Assembly (NCBI GenBank): GCA_902362715.1
Contig: CABIXN010000004.1
Coordinates: 273,337-337,336 of the forward strand
DNA: 64,000 bases
Source: Lachnospiraceae bacterium
GTDB taxonomy: Bacteria > Bacillota > Clostridia > Lachnospirales > Lachnospiraceae
Direction of reading: 5' to 3'
Both the position numbers and the translations under genes were made by a program. The notes under the pieces are model-generated. The model did not search any database. It saw nothing but the letters and a program-made list of their open reading frames with translations, and was not told where the DNA came from. Shown here in pieces: positions 34,435 to 43,445 of the stretch; positions within the stretch are counted from its first letter, which is position 1, and every line of letters begins with the position of its first letter.

Positions 34435-35767
34435 AAAAGTATTCTCTTTGTCGGCATCTCTTTAATAAAATCTCTTTTTGATTCCATTCCGGATGTTTCA
34501 GCACATCCTGCAAAAGCAGTAAAAGAGCCTCGCCAATCTGTTTTCCCCGCTCCATCCCTGCAGCAATCAAATCATCTCCGCTGACAGCAAGGTCTTTTAT
34601 CAAAAGACAGTCGCCTCTGCGAAGAATTTCCTCATACAATCTTTCATATCCACAGACGTATGCCAGCTTTTCCTTCCGCTGATACATACTCTGAGCGCAG
34701 ATATCAGCGCGTTTTACTTCAAAAAGCTCCGGATACTGCTCCAGCCCGTTTCTGGATATCGTCTGGCGGACTTTCACTATTTGTAACGGCGGCTTTTGAT
34801 CGTGAATCTCTACCAGTGCAGTCACCCGCTGAATAGTGGCATTATCAAACCGAAGCCTGCGCAGTATTTGTTCCGTCATTTTGGCTCCTGTCTGAGGATG
34901 CTGCCTGAAATGATCTACCCCGTCCTCATCGGTGGTTCTGCAGACCGGTTTTGCCACATCATGAAACAGCATGGTAAGGCGCAGTACCTTATCCGGCCTG
35001 ATCAGCTCCAGGGCATGAATCGTATGTTCTCCCACAGAGTACATGTGATGGATATTATGCTGAGGTGTCCGCATCATAACCGAAAACTCCGGAAGGACAA
35101 CATCGGAAATCCCCAGTTCATACACCTGGCGCATAGCCTCCGGATGAGGCGAAATCAGCAGCTTTACAAGTTCCGTCTGAATCCGTTCCGCACTAATTTT
35201 AGCCAGGGAAGGGGCAAGCTTTTTTATCGCATCCTGAGTCTGCACTTCAACTTCAAAGCCAAGCTGGGCGCTAAACCTTACTGCGCGCAGCATTCTTAAG
35301 GCATCTTCGCCAAACCGCTCCTTGGCATCTCCCACACAGCGGATTACGCCGTTTTTCAGATCCAAAGCTCCCCCAAAACAGTCCACAAGCCCTTCCGAAT
35401 CATTGTACGCCATGGCATTAATGGTAAAATCCCTGCGCTTTAAGTCTTCCTTCAGATCAGGCGTAAATATTACCTCATCAGGATGCCTGGCATCCGCATA
35501 TTCCCCATCTATCCGGTATGTGGTAACTTCAAACCCCTCATGCCCTAACATCACGGTAACCGTACCGTGGGCAATTCCGGTATCAATTGTATGAGGAAAC
35601 AGCCGCTTTACATCCTCCGGCTTTGCAGAGGTGGTAATGTCCCAGTCATCCGGCTCTTTCCCAAGTATGCTGTCCCTGACACATCCGCCCACAGCATAGG
35701 CCTCATACCCATAAGACTGAAGACAATCAATGATTTTTGCTACTTTCTGCGGCAGCTTAATGTTCAA
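34433..35767 (-). CDS. cca: CCA-adding tRNA nucleotidyltransferase with HD domain
   Basis: 444 residues. The nucleotidyltransferase core has AYAVGGCVRDSILGKEPDDWDITT (about 23-46) with the catalytic DxD, then RRDFTINAMAYN near 110 and the RNA-binding helical region; an HD domain (MLFHDVAKP) lies near 265. It builds or repairs the tRNA 3' CCA end. The start is a TTG at 35767: no ATG is near and AGGAGGTG sits at ideal spacing, so the rare start is well supported. Its stop codon lies in the arm of the downstream terminator hairpin. Confidence 0.95.
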   Translation of the reverse strand: MNIKLPQKVAKIIDCLQSYGYEAYAVGGCVRDSILGKEPDDWDITTSAKPEDVKRLFPHTIDTGIAHGTVTVMLGHEGFEVTTYRIDGEYADARHPDEVIFTPDLKEDLKRRDFTINAMAYNDSEGLVDCFGGALDLKNGVIRCVGDAKERFGEDALRMLRAVRFSAQLGFEVEVQTQDAIKKLAPSLAKISAERIQTELVKLLISPHPEAMRQVYELGISDVVLPEFSVMMRTPQHNIHHMYSVGEHTIHALELIRPDKVLRLTMLFHDVAKPVCRTTDEDGVDHFRQHPQTGAKMTEQILRRLRFDNATIQRVTALVEIHDQKPPLQIVKVRQTISRNGLEQYPELFEVKRADICAQSMYQRKEKLAYVCGYERLYEEILRRGDCLLIKDLAVSGDDLIAAGMERGKQIGEALLLLLQDVLKHPEWNQKEILLKRCRQREYF

Positions 35768-35867
35768 CGGCTGTCACCTCCTTCCTTATTAACACAATCT
35801 GTTTTATCCAGCAGTACCACTATCCGATGTGCAGGTATGATGCCTGCCTGCTGTGTCTGGACGCCGC

Positions 35868-37307
35868 TTAATACGCCTTCCCCCAGTATACCAGTTTACG
35901 GGCAGGTTTTCCACAGCACACACAGGTGCCTGCTATCTGCTCCTGATCATGAAATGGCATACAGCGTGAGGTTGCACCTGTTTCCTCTTTGATTTTATCC
36001 TCACATGCCTGATCCTCACACCACATTCCACGAATAAATCCTGGTTTTGACTCTGCAATTTCCTTAAATTCATCATAATTATGAGCATCCCAAATATGAG
36101 CATCCCTATGTGCTTTTGCCCGTTCAAACATATCATTTTGAATCTGCTCCAGCAGCTTTGGAACTGCTGTGTCGATTTCATCCAGAGAAACAACTGTCTT
36201 TTCCCTTGTATCACGGCGCACAAGTACACACTGGTTTTTTTCAATATCTTTTGGTCCCAGTTCTACACGCACCGGTATCCCGCGCATTTCCTGCTCTGAG
36301 AACTTCCATCCGGGACTTTTATCTGAATCATCCAGCTTCGCCCGGCATACTTTACTCAGGCGCTCTTTGACCTTGCCGGCTTTCTCTAAAACGCCTTCTT
36401 TATGCTGCATAATCGGTATTACCATTACCTGTGTCGGGGCGATTCTCGGGGGCAGTACCAGTCCGGAATCATCTCCGTGCACCATAATAATAGCGCCGAT
36501 CAGCCGCGTTGTCATGCCCCAGGAAGTCTGGTGAACATACTTTAATGTATTGTCCTTATCTGTATATTGAATGCCAAAGGCTTTGGCAAAACCATCTCCA
36601 AAATTATGACTGGTACCTGACTGAAGAGCCTTTCCATCATGCATCAGTGCCTCAATGGTGTAGGTCGCCTCCGCTCCGGCAAATTTTTCCTTCTCAGTTT
36701 TCCTTCCTCTTATTACCGGCATAGCTAGAACCTGCTGGCAGAAATCTGCATACACATTCAGCATTAAAACGGTTCTTTCCTCTGCTTCTTCCGCTGTGGC
36801 ATGTGCAGTATGACCCTCCTGCCACAAAAATTCTCTGGAGCGAAGAAACGGTCTCGTTTCTTTTTCCCAGCGCACCACTGAGCACCACTGATTGTAATTC
36901 TTTGGCAGATCACGGTAAGACTGAATCAGGTTCTTATAAAAATCACAGAACAGAGTTTCTGAGGTGGGACGTACACAAAGCCTCTCCTGCAGTGGATTTA
37001 ATCCCCCATGAGTCACCCAGGCAACCTCAGGTGCAAATCCTTCTACATGATCTTTTTCTACCTGAAGAAGACTTTCCGGGATAAACAGCGGCATATATAC
37101 ATTTTCAACGCCGGTTTCTTTAAAACGCGCATCCAGTTCCTTTTGAATATTTTCCCAGATGGCATACCCCGCCGGTTTAATAATCATACAGCCCTTTACG
37201 CTGGAATAATCAATAAGTTCTGCCTTCTTCACCACATCTGTATACCACTGGGCAAAATCTGCCTCCATAGATGTAATTGCTTCTACCAATTTCTTTTCTT
37301 TCGCCAT
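35868..37307 (-). CDS. proS: Prolyl-tRNA synthetase (short, archaeal/eukaryotic-type)
   Basis: 479 residues, the class II ProRS without the editing insertion found in E. coli-type ProS. Motif 1 region is [21 protein letters not shown] near 45-65, motif 2 [18 protein letters not shown] near 150-168, motif 3 [14 protein letters not shown] near 275. A C-terminal zinc-type domain with [10 protein letters not shown] and CVCCGKPA ends the protein. It charges tRNA-Pro. A T-box riboswitch and a promoter of its own precede it. Confidence 0.96.
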   Translation of the reverse strand: MAKEKKLVEAITSMEADFAQWYTDVVKKAELIDYSSVKGCMIIKPAGYAIWENIQKELDARFKETGVENVYMPLFIPESLLQVEKDHVEGFAPEVAWVTHGGLNPLQERLCVRPTSETLFCDFYKNLIQSYRDLPKNYNQWCSVVRWEKETRPFLRSREFLWQEGHTAHATAEEAEERTVLMLNVYADFCQQVLAMPVIRGRKTEKEKFAGAEATYTIEALMHDGKALQSGTSHNFGDGFAKAFGIQYTDKDNTLKYVHQTSWGMTTRLIGAIIMVHGDDSGLVLPPRIAPTQVMVIPIMQHKEGVLEKAGKVKERLSKVCRAKLDDSDKSPGWKFSEQEMRGIPVRVELGPKDIEKNQCVLVRRDTREKTVVSLDEIDTAVPKLLEQIQNDMFERAKAHRDAHIWDAHNYDEFKEIAESKPGFIRGMWCEDQACEDKIKEETGATSRCMPFHDQEQIAGTCVCCGKPARKLVYWGKAY

Positions 37308-37383
37308 ATCTCTAATTCTCCTTAATCATGCTTCTTATATAAAATCCAAAGGAATTTCCCCGTATGTAACAAACAGCAGTCAG

Positions 37384-37621
37384 CAAAAAAACACCGGTAT
37401 TTCCGTCCCCTAGGGACCGGAATACCGGCGGTACCACCCTGATTAACATGCAGACGCATGTTCTCTCTCTGTCCATAACGCAGACCTGCGCAGTATTTTT
37501 CATACTGGGCTTAAAGGGCCGGTTCCCGCCATTCCAACCAAAAATCTCCCACCACTGATTTTCTCTCTGAAGATCTTCCTGACCGTACTATTCCTCATCT
37601 TCGCCTTTACCTCTGTTTACG
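37384..37621 (-). promoter_or_regulatory. T-box riboswitch of proS
   Basis: The hallmark AGGGTGGTACCG is present on the minus strand (37429-37440), the antiterminator sequence that pairs with uncharged tRNA. It is followed by a long GC-rich terminator stem (about 37388-37428) ending in TTTTTTT. Upstream elements include a Stem I start (GATGAGGAATAGTAC) and the AGAGAG distal motif. A CCC or CCG proline specifier lies in the GGAACCGGCCC segment, but I could not fix it without folding. Low tRNA-Pro charging should allow read-through into proS. Confidence 0.92.
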
Positions 37622-37627
37622 ATGCAT

Positions 37628-37656
37628 ATTGTAAGTGAAACCCTCCTAATTGTCAA
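37628..37656 (-). promoter_or_regulatory. Sigma-A promoter of the proS T-box transcript
   Basis: Minus strand -35 TTGACA (37651-37656), 17-base spacer, -10 TACAAT (37628-37633). The -35 is inside the end of the ytvI frame. Confidence 0.8.
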
Positions 37657-38686
37657 GTATGGAAAAATAGGAACTTCGACCTATTTCACGTATTAAAACA
37701 AGAGAAACCGGTCCAAGTATCACTCCGGGCAGTCCATATACACAGATTCCTACATACAAGCTGACCATAACCGCCACCGGATGCACAGAAAGGCCGTTTC
37801 CCATAATTCTAGGTTCTAGTATCTCCCTTAAAAATGTACACAGTGCAAAGGCTCCTGCATAAACACAGGCCAGCAGGTACTCTCCTCTTAACAGGTCCAC
37901 CAGCGCCCAGGGAACAAATATCATTCCCGTGCCAATAAAGGGAAGCGCATCGCAGATACCAATAGCAATACCAATTGGGACAGCATACGGATTTTTGCAC
38001 AGAGCTAAAATCCCCACGCATACCCCGCTGATAATTCCCATAACAACTACCTGAGTCTTTATATAAGTGCCGCATGTATGGAGCACTACATTTCCAATAT
38101 TTATCAGCCAGTTTCCCCACTGGTTTTTTCGGATTCTGGCCTTAATCTGCACATAATCTCTCAGAATTAAAAAAGATGAGACAATAGCTGCCAGGGCAAT
38201 TCCACAGACTGTAAGAAATCCCTTCATACTTTTCGCCGACCAGTTCATTACCTGGCTCATGGCCGCCTGTTCAATCTTACCGCCCAAATCCGGCATTTTT
38301 GTCTGCAGAAACTCCCCCATCTGGTCAATTCCCTCAAATCCTGTGGCATCTGCTATTCTGCAGCAGCAGTCGTCCCATACAGCCATCAGCTGTCCGCCGA
38401 TTGCATCCCGTTCCTGCCAGACCTGCTGGCAGGAAACCACAATCCCCCATATCAGCAGCCCAATGCCAACCGCAATCAGCGCAAATAGAATAATTAACAG
38501 AACACCTCCCGCTCCCTTCCAGCGCTTCTGCAGTTTTACAGCCAGAGGATGCAGCCACTTAGCCAGCAGAAAAGCAATTAAAAAGGGAATTACCAATATC
38601 AAAAGCCACTTTAACACAGCAAAGACAACAAGGGTAATTCCCGTATATTTTATTCCCGTTAAAATAAATTTTCGTCTCTCTGTCAT
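37646..38686 (-). CDS. ytvI: AI-2E-family transporter, YtvI-like sporulation membrane protein
   Basis: 346 residues with seven or eight hydrophobic segments in the AI-2E exporter/PerM pattern: two N-terminal spans (FAVLKWLLILVIPFLIAFLLAKW), a soluble middle region (about 95-150), and C-terminal spans including PYAVPIGIAIGICDALPFIGTG and LVDLLRGEYLLA. In Clostridia this subfamily is annotated YtvI, a sporulation integral membrane protein of unknown substrate; the symbol is therefore tentative. There is no clear ribosome binding site, and the ATG is the left edge of a 16-base perfect palindrome. Confidence 0.85.
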   Translation of the reverse strand: MTERRKFILTGIKYTGITLVVFAVLKWLLILVIPFLIAFLLAKWLHPLAVKLQKRWKGAGGVLLIILFALIAVGIGLLIWGIVVSCQQVWQERDAIGGQLMAVWDDCCCRIADATGFEGIDQMGEFLQTKMPDLGGKIEQAAMSQVMNWSAKSMKGFLTVCGIALAAIVSSFLILRDYVQIKARIRKNQWGNWLINIGNVVLHTCGTYIKTQVVVMGIISGVCVGILALCKNPYAVPIGIAIGICDALPFIGTGMIFVPWALVDLLRGEYLLACVYAGAFALCTFLREILEPRIMGNGLSVHPVAVMVSLYVGICVYGLPGVILGPVSLVLIREIGRSSYFSILDN

Positions 38687-38699
38687 ACTAGCTAGTATG
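38684..38699. promoter_or_regulatory. 16-bp perfect palindrome over the ytvI start codon
   Basis: CATACTAGCTAGTATG contains the ytvI ATG (38684-38686) and the 13 bases where its ribosome binding site should be. It holds two CTAG tetramers, which are rare in many bacterial genomes. It could be a regulator site. Confidence 0.5.
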
Positions 38700-38786
38700 T
38701 CAGAATCACTTCTTTTTATTCTTTGAACACATCCGTTTCCACGGCCTGCAGATATCTAAAACAATCTCTGGGAAAAACAAATATTT

Positions 38787-39470
38787 TTACAAATTCACAT
38801 GCTCAAACAGCTCAAAATATTTATTTGAAGGCCGGATGGAAAACTCCATTTTCTTCTTTGTAACAGGATGTACAAATCCGATTTTAAAAGAACAAAGGGC
38901 GATATTTTCACTGCCTCTCCAGCCGGGATTATACTTCCGGTCTCCCTCCAGCGGAAACCCCGCATTGGCCATCTGCACTCTGATCTGATGGTGCCGCCCG
39001 GTTTCAAGATCAATCCTCACCAAAGACGCTGCCCCATCCGGCGTATATCCAAGCACCTGATAGGACAGCCTGGCCAGCTTTGCCCCAGGCGTCCCCGCAG
39101 GAACCACTCTGGATATATTTTGTCTGCCATCCCGCAAAAGATAATCCTCTATCCGTCCCTGCCCGGAGTTTACTGCACCGGATGCAACGGCAAGATAACA
39201 TTTATCCATCCCCTGATCCGCCATCTGACGGCTTAAAGCTGCCGCCGCCATTTTAGTTTTTGCAAATACCATAACCCCTTCCACAGGCTGGTCCAGCCGG
39301 TGAACCAGTCCAAGATAAGGCTCTTCCTTTCGGGCAGCCCGGTAATTTTTAAGAACACTTACCATATCCTGACGCCCTAAACCCGCTGTCTGCACCGGCA
39401 TTCCCGCCGCTTTTATACAAACCAGAACTGCTTCATCTTCATATATAATTTCTGGTGCACTGTTTCTCAT
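38787..39470 (-). CDS. RluA-family RNA pseudouridine synthase (no S4 domain)
   Basis: 227 residues from ATG 39470, where AGGGGA is six bases upstream; longer frames run back into the response regulator gene. The catalytic motif GLVHRLDQPVEGVMVFAKT (about residues 52-70) contains the active Asp, and LETGRHHQIRVQMANAGFPLEGDRKY lies near 160-185. The absence of S4 and the short length place it with small RluA-like enzymes whose RNA target cannot be predicted. It is 20 bases after the response regulator and likely shares its transcript. Confidence 0.93.
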   Translation of the reverse strand: MRNSAPEIIYEDEAVLVCIKAAGMPVQTAGLGRQDMVSVLKNYRAARKEEPYLGLVHRLDQPVEGVMVFAKTKMAAAALSRQMADQGMDKCYLAVASGAVNSGQGRIEDYLLRDGRQNISRVVPAGTPGAKLARLSYQVLGYTPDGAASLVRIDLETGRHHQIRVQMANAGFPLEGDRKYNPGWRGSENIALCSFKIGFVHPVTKKKMEFSIRPSNKYFELFEHVNL

Positions 39471-39489
39471 TTCCATCCCCTGAATCTTT

Positions 39490-40179
39490 CTACAATTTAA
39501 AACGGTACCCCACACCCCAGATTGTCTCGATATACTGAGGCTTTGCTGTATTATATTCAATCTTCTCTCTGATTTTCTTAATATGAACCGTAACGGTTGC
39601 AATATCTCCAATGGATTCCATGTCCCATATTCTGCTAAACAATTCTTCCTTGGTAAACACATGATTAGGGTTCTGAGCCAGAAATGTCAGCAGATCAAAT
39701 TCCTTTGTGGTAAACTGCTTCTCTTCATCATTAACCCAGACACGACGGGCCGTTTTATCTATCCGAATCCCTCTGATCTCAATAACTTCATTTTCCTGAA
39801 CATTACTAGAAATGAGCCTTTCGTAACGGGCAAGATGCGCTTTCACTCTGGCCACCAGTTCACTTGGTGAAAAGGGTTTTGTGATATAATCATCAGCACC
39901 CAGACCAAGTCCCCTTATTTTATCAATATCATCCTTCTTTGCAGATACCATTAAAACAGGTGTATTCTTTACTTCACGAATCTGCTTACAGATTTCAAAT
40001 CCATCCACACCAGGCAGCATCAAATCCAGAATAAACATATCAAAATCGTGATTCAGCGCCCGCTCTAGTCCGCTGTCTCCCCGGGTTTCAATTTCCACCT
40101 CAAACCCGCTTAACTCCAGATAATCTTTTTCAAGATCCGCTATCGCCTCTTCATCTTCAATAATCAAAATCTTACTCAT
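39490..40179 (-). CDS. OmpR/PhoB-family response regulator
   Basis: 229 residues. The receiver domain has acidic pair EDEE at 8-11, phospho-acceptor Asp in DMFILDLMLPGVDG (about 52), Thr/Ser switch VSAKKDD and Lys in DDYITKPFSPSELVARV. The C-terminal winged helix spans ~130-229 (KQFTTKEFDLLTFLAQNPNHVFTKEEL, VTVHIKKIREKIE, WGVGYRF). Its start overlaps the histidine-kinase gene by 8 bases. The signal is unknown and no transporter or target operon adjoins. Confidence 0.95.
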   Translation of the reverse strand: MSKILIIEDEEAIADLEKDYLELSGFEVEIETRGDSGLERALNHDFDMFILDLMLPGVDGFEICKQIREVKNTPVLMVSAKKDDIDKIRGLGLGADDYITKPFSPSELVARVKAHLARYERLISSNVQENEVIEIRGIRIDKTARRVWVNDEEKQFTTKEFDLLTFLAQNPNHVFTKEELFSRIWDMESIGDIATVTVHIKKIREKIEYNTAKPQYIETIWGVGYRFKL

Positions 40180-41680
40180 TCACTACCTCCTGATATTTCC
40201 GGATTACAAAATACATAATTGTACCCGTATTTTCCTTACTGGTTGCCCAGATTTTTCCGCCATGATCTTCAATAATTTTCTTAACAATAGACAATCCGAT
40301 CCCGCTGCCTCCGGTACTGGAATTTCTAGAAGAATCCGTCCGGTAAAAACGGTCAAAAATGTACGGAAGCTCCCTGGGCGGGATACCGCATCCGTTATCT
40401 TCCAGTTCCACTTGTATAAAATCACCCACATCTTTAATTCTTATATTGATAAATCCCTTGGGTTTATTCATATACTTAACAGAATTACTGATAATATTAC
40501 TGATTACCCGCTTCAACTGCTCCGGATCAGCAATAATATCCGTCTTTTCATCCGCGTAATTATAATATGCCAGTCCGATTCCGCCTGCCTCAAGTTCCAG
40601 TCCAATATCCTCAATACAGTCATTGAAATAGTCCGCTACATTTATCTTCTTAAAATTGTATGGAATACGATTGGTATCAATTTTAGAATAAAGGGTCAGT
40701 TCATTAATCAGCCTGTCCATCTCATTTGCTTTATTATATATTGTGCGGATATATTTATCCCGTTTCTCCGGAGTATCCGCAACCCCGTCAATAATACCCT
40801 CAGCATAACCTTTTACAGTAGTTATGGGGGTCTTCAAGTCATGGGCAATGTTACTGATCAGTATCTTATTTTCCTTTTCCGAAGAAATATTCTCCTCTGT
40901 AGAATACTTCAGCCGCTGCCGCATCTGCTCAAAGTTTCTGCAAAGCTCACCGATCTCATCATCATTTTCCGCATCTATAGTAAAGTCCAGATTTCCATCC
41001 CGGATATTCTGTGTAGCCACTTTCAGCTTGGCAATGGGATTTATAATACCCTTATAAATCCATATGGTCATCACTGCAGCTGTCAAAATAAGAATCAGTA
41101 CAATGGAAATCCCCATATCCAAAATAAGCTGCCGCATTTCCGGTAAAATACTGTCTGTATCTGTTAAAAGATACAAACTCCCTTTCACCCCAGCTGAATC
41201 CTCAAAATTTACCTGTTTCACAATCAGCTGCATGGCGTCATCTAGATAATATCCGCTCTCTTCTTTTCCATTACTTTTATCACTGTAATCGGGAAGCATT
41301 TTAGCAAGTTCCTGTTCTGTATAGGCACTGCTTCCCTCATCACCATTATAAATAATCTGATTTCCTTTACTGACCACAAGAAATGTTTCTTTTTCTTTTA
41401 GCTTTTCATTTTTTTCTTTCAGATAGGATACATTCTCAAGCTTGTCAGCATTTGTCCGGGCCAGTTTCTGAAACTCCTCAAAATCAGCCTTTGTATATCT
41501 ATTCAGCACCTGAACGGAATTCATAAAAAAAATAGAGCCTTCTTCTTTTTCCAGCCCATAAGTCTGCTTCATAGAATGCACCTGAAGCTGATAAAATCCA
41601 AACAATACCGCACAGGAAAGAGCAATGGGCAGAAAGAGGATAAAACAAAATGAAAAGATTAGACGTGTTTTTAATTTCAT
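40172..41680 (-). CDS. Membrane sensor histidine kinase
   Basis: 502 residues from ATG 41680. TM1 (about 5-30) and TM2 (about 185-212) bracket a ~155-residue extracytoplasmic sensor. HAMP (~213-265), HisKA with the phospho-His in SNIAHDLKTPITTVKGYAEG (near 285) and HATPase with NGCGIPPRELPYIFDRFYR and GSGIGLSIVKKI follow. The sensor domain matches nothing I recognise. It phosphorylates the adjacent regulator, with which it overlaps by 8 bases. Confidence 0.94.
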   Translation of the reverse strand: MKLKTRLIFSFCFILFLPIALSCAVLFGFYQLQVHSMKQTYGLEKEEGSIFFMNSVQVLNRYTKADFEEFQKLARTNADKLENVSYLKEKNEKLKEKETFLVVSKGNQIIYNGDEGSSAYTEQELAKMLPDYSDKSNGKEESGYYLDDAMQLIVKQVNFEDSAGVKGSLYLLTDTDSILPEMRQLILDMGISIVLILILTAAVMTIWIYKGIINPIAKLKVATQNIRDGNLDFTIDAENDDEIGELCRNFEQMRQRLKYSTEENISSEKENKILISNIAHDLKTPITTVKGYAEGIIDGVADTPEKRDKYIRTIYNKANEMDRLINELTLYSKIDTNRIPYNFKKINVADYFNDCIEDIGLELEAGGIGLAYYNYADEKTDIIADPEQLKRVISNIISNSVKYMNKPKGFINIRIKDVGDFIQVELEDNGCGIPPRELPYIFDRFYRTDSSRNSSTGGSGIGLSIVKKIIEDHGGKIWATSKENTGTIMYFVIRKYQEVVNE

Positions 41681-41724
41681 AGCTTCACCTGTCACTATCT
41701 TTCTAAAACAGTAAAATTTTTTAT

Positions 41725-41733
41725 ATTATACCA
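41725..41733 (-). promoter_or_regulatory. Extended -10 promoter of the histidine kinase-regulator-rluA unit
   Basis: TGGTATAAT on the minus strand with a perfect -10 (41725-41730) and no good -35; initiation near 41718 leaves a ~38-nt leader. Confidence 0.55.
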
Positions 41734-41832
41734 TTTTTTCATCTCTGACGGCACTGATTCGCATATATTTAATAAACTTTTCACAGGTGAACCTATTTAT
41801 TGTTCAAAAAGCCCTGCCGGATCTTAATTTTT

Positions 41833-41962
41833 AAAAAGAATCTCGCTTGCAAGATTCTCCGCCTGCGGCGGGTCGCCATAACGGCATAATTCCGTTCCGC
41901 CGCAGTGCGGTCCACAGCGGAGCGTTTTCTATATCATAGGAGCAATTTCTTATGATATAAAA
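41833..41962 (+). repeat. Dispersed hairpin repeat, copy C (boxes 0 to III)
   Basis: Order: box 0 hairpin (AGAATC near 41837 with GATTCT at 41853), box I CCGCCTGCGGCGG (41859-41871), a variable small hairpin, box II from 41900 with loop CGGTC instead of CGATC, and box III (TATATCATA near 41930-41938 with TATGATATA near 41951-41959), of the same type as copy A. It lies between the metK terminator and the histidine-kinase promoter. Confidence 0.85.
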
Positions 41963-41998
41963 AAATAAAGACTGCGCCGTTACAAAAATGGCGCAGCC
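41963..41998 (-). terminator. Intrinsic terminator of metK
   Basis: On the minus strand GGCTGCGCC (41990-41998) pairs with GGCGCAGTC (41970-41978), 11-base loop, then TTTATTTTTTT. It is 13 bases past the metK stop. Confidence 0.85.
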
Positions 41999-42011
41999 TT
42001 TGGTCATTCAC

Positions 42012-43199
42012 TTATAAATATTTTTTTAAATCCTCAGCTTTATCCAGTGCTTCCCAGGGAAGGTTCAGGTCATTTCTTCCAAAATGTCCATATGCAGCTG
42101 TAGGTTTGTAGATTGGTCTTCTTAAATCAAGCATTTTAATAATACCAGCGGGACGAAGATCAAAATTTTCACGTACAATCTCTACCAGTTTATCATCAGA
42201 CAGCCTGCCGGTTCCAAATGTGTCCACCATAATAGAAGTGGGCTGTGCAACGCCGATTGCATAAGAAAGCTGAATCTCACATTTATCTGCAAGACCTGCC
42301 GCAACCAGATTTTTCGCAACATAACGCGCTGCATACGCTGCAGAACGGTCTACCTTTGTGCAGTCTTTTCCGGAAAATGCGCCGCCACCGTGACGTGCAT
42401 ATCCACCGTATGTATCAACAATAATCTTACGTCCTGTTAAACCTGCGTCACCATGAGGTCCGCCGATTACAAAACGTCCGGTAGGATTAATGAAAAATTT
42501 TGTTTCATCATCAATCATTTCTTTTGGAAGCACCGGATCAAATACATATTTCTTGATATCCTCATGAATCTGTTCCTGTGTTACATCATCATCATGCTGG
42601 GTAGATAAAACTACCGCTTCTAGTCTTTTTGGAGCTCCGCTTTCATCGTATTCTACAGAAACCTGGGTCTTTCCATCCGGTCTTAAATAGCTTAATGTAC
42701 CGTCTTTACGCACCTTGGTAAGCTGAAGAGCCATTTTATGAGCAAGTGAAATGGGATACGGCATAAATTCTTCTGTCTCATTAGATGCATATCCGAACAT
42801 CATTCCCTGATCTCCGGCTCCGATTGCCTCAATCTGTGCATCTGACATGCTGTTTTCCCTTGCTTCTAATGCTTTATCAACACCCATTGCAATATCCGGT
42901 GACTGCTGATCTAACGCTACCATAACCGCACATGTATGTCCGTCGAATCCGGTCTCTGCTCTGTCATATCCTATCTCATTTACTGTTTCACGAACAATTG
43001 CAGGAATATCCAGCTGAGCTTTTGTTGTAATTTCTCCTGTCACAAGCACAAATCCTGTACAGCTTGCAGCTTCACAGGCAACACGGCTCATGGGGTCCTG
43101 AGCCATGCAGGCATCTAGAATCGCATCAGAAATCGCGTCACACATTTTATCTGGATGTCCTTCTGTAACTGATTCAGAAGTAAATAATAATTTCTCCAT
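42012..43199 (-). CDS. metK: S-adenosylmethionine synthetase
   Basis: 395 residues, full length. [24 protein letters not shown] at the N-terminus, the [12 protein letters not shown] methionine-loop region near 117, the P-loop-like [21 protein letters not shown] near 255 and [22 protein letters not shown] near 277-298 are intact. It makes SAM from ATP and methionine, the cofactor of several enzymes in this window. Start ATG behind GGAGGAG. The ~250-base upstream region shows no S-box (SAM-I riboswitch) motifs, so control differs from Bacillus metK. Confidence 0.97.
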   Translation of the reverse strand: MEKLLFTSESVTEGHPDKMCDAISDAILDACMAQDPMSRVACEAASCTGFVLVTGEITTKAQLDIPAIVRETVNEIGYDRAETGFDGHTCAVMVALDQQSPDIAMGVDKALEARENSMSDAQIEAIGAGDQGMMFGYASNETEEFMPYPISLAHKMALQLTKVRKDGTLSYLRPDGKTQVSVEYDESGAPKRLEAVVLSTQHDDDVTQEQIHEDIKKYVFDPVLPKEMIDDETKFFINPTGRFVIGGPHGDAGLTGRKIIVDTYGGYARHGGGAFSGKDCTKVDRSAAYAARYVAKNLVAAGLADKCEIQLSYAIGVAQPTSIMVDTFGTGRLSDDKLVEIVRENFDLRPAGIIKMLDLRRPIYKPTAAYGHFGRNDLNLPWEALDKAEDLKKYL

Positions 43200-43445
43200 A
43201 ATTTCTCCTCCGTTTTATTTATCTCAATCAACTGCCACAAAGTATATCGGTAATTTATCAGATTGAATATATGCAATCTTTTATTTTTGTATTTTGTTTT
43301 TATACACTGATACATTTTTGTATATTTTCAAAATACATTTTTTAAATTTTATTTCTTTTTAGTGATCATCTTATACTATTTGTCTTAAACCTTATCCGCC
43401 CCCAGAGCGATTCCCCTCAGGTGTTTTTTATGAAGGCCCCATGTC
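43200..43445. other. Untranslated region upstream of metK
   Basis: AT-rich, ~245 bases between metK and the murA stop. It holds a small hairpin (GATTG at 43261 with CAATC) and several TATA-like minus-strand elements, none forming a convincing promoter, plus a GC-rich patch near 43398-43425 just after murA. No SAM riboswitch signature found by eye. Confidence 0.4.
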
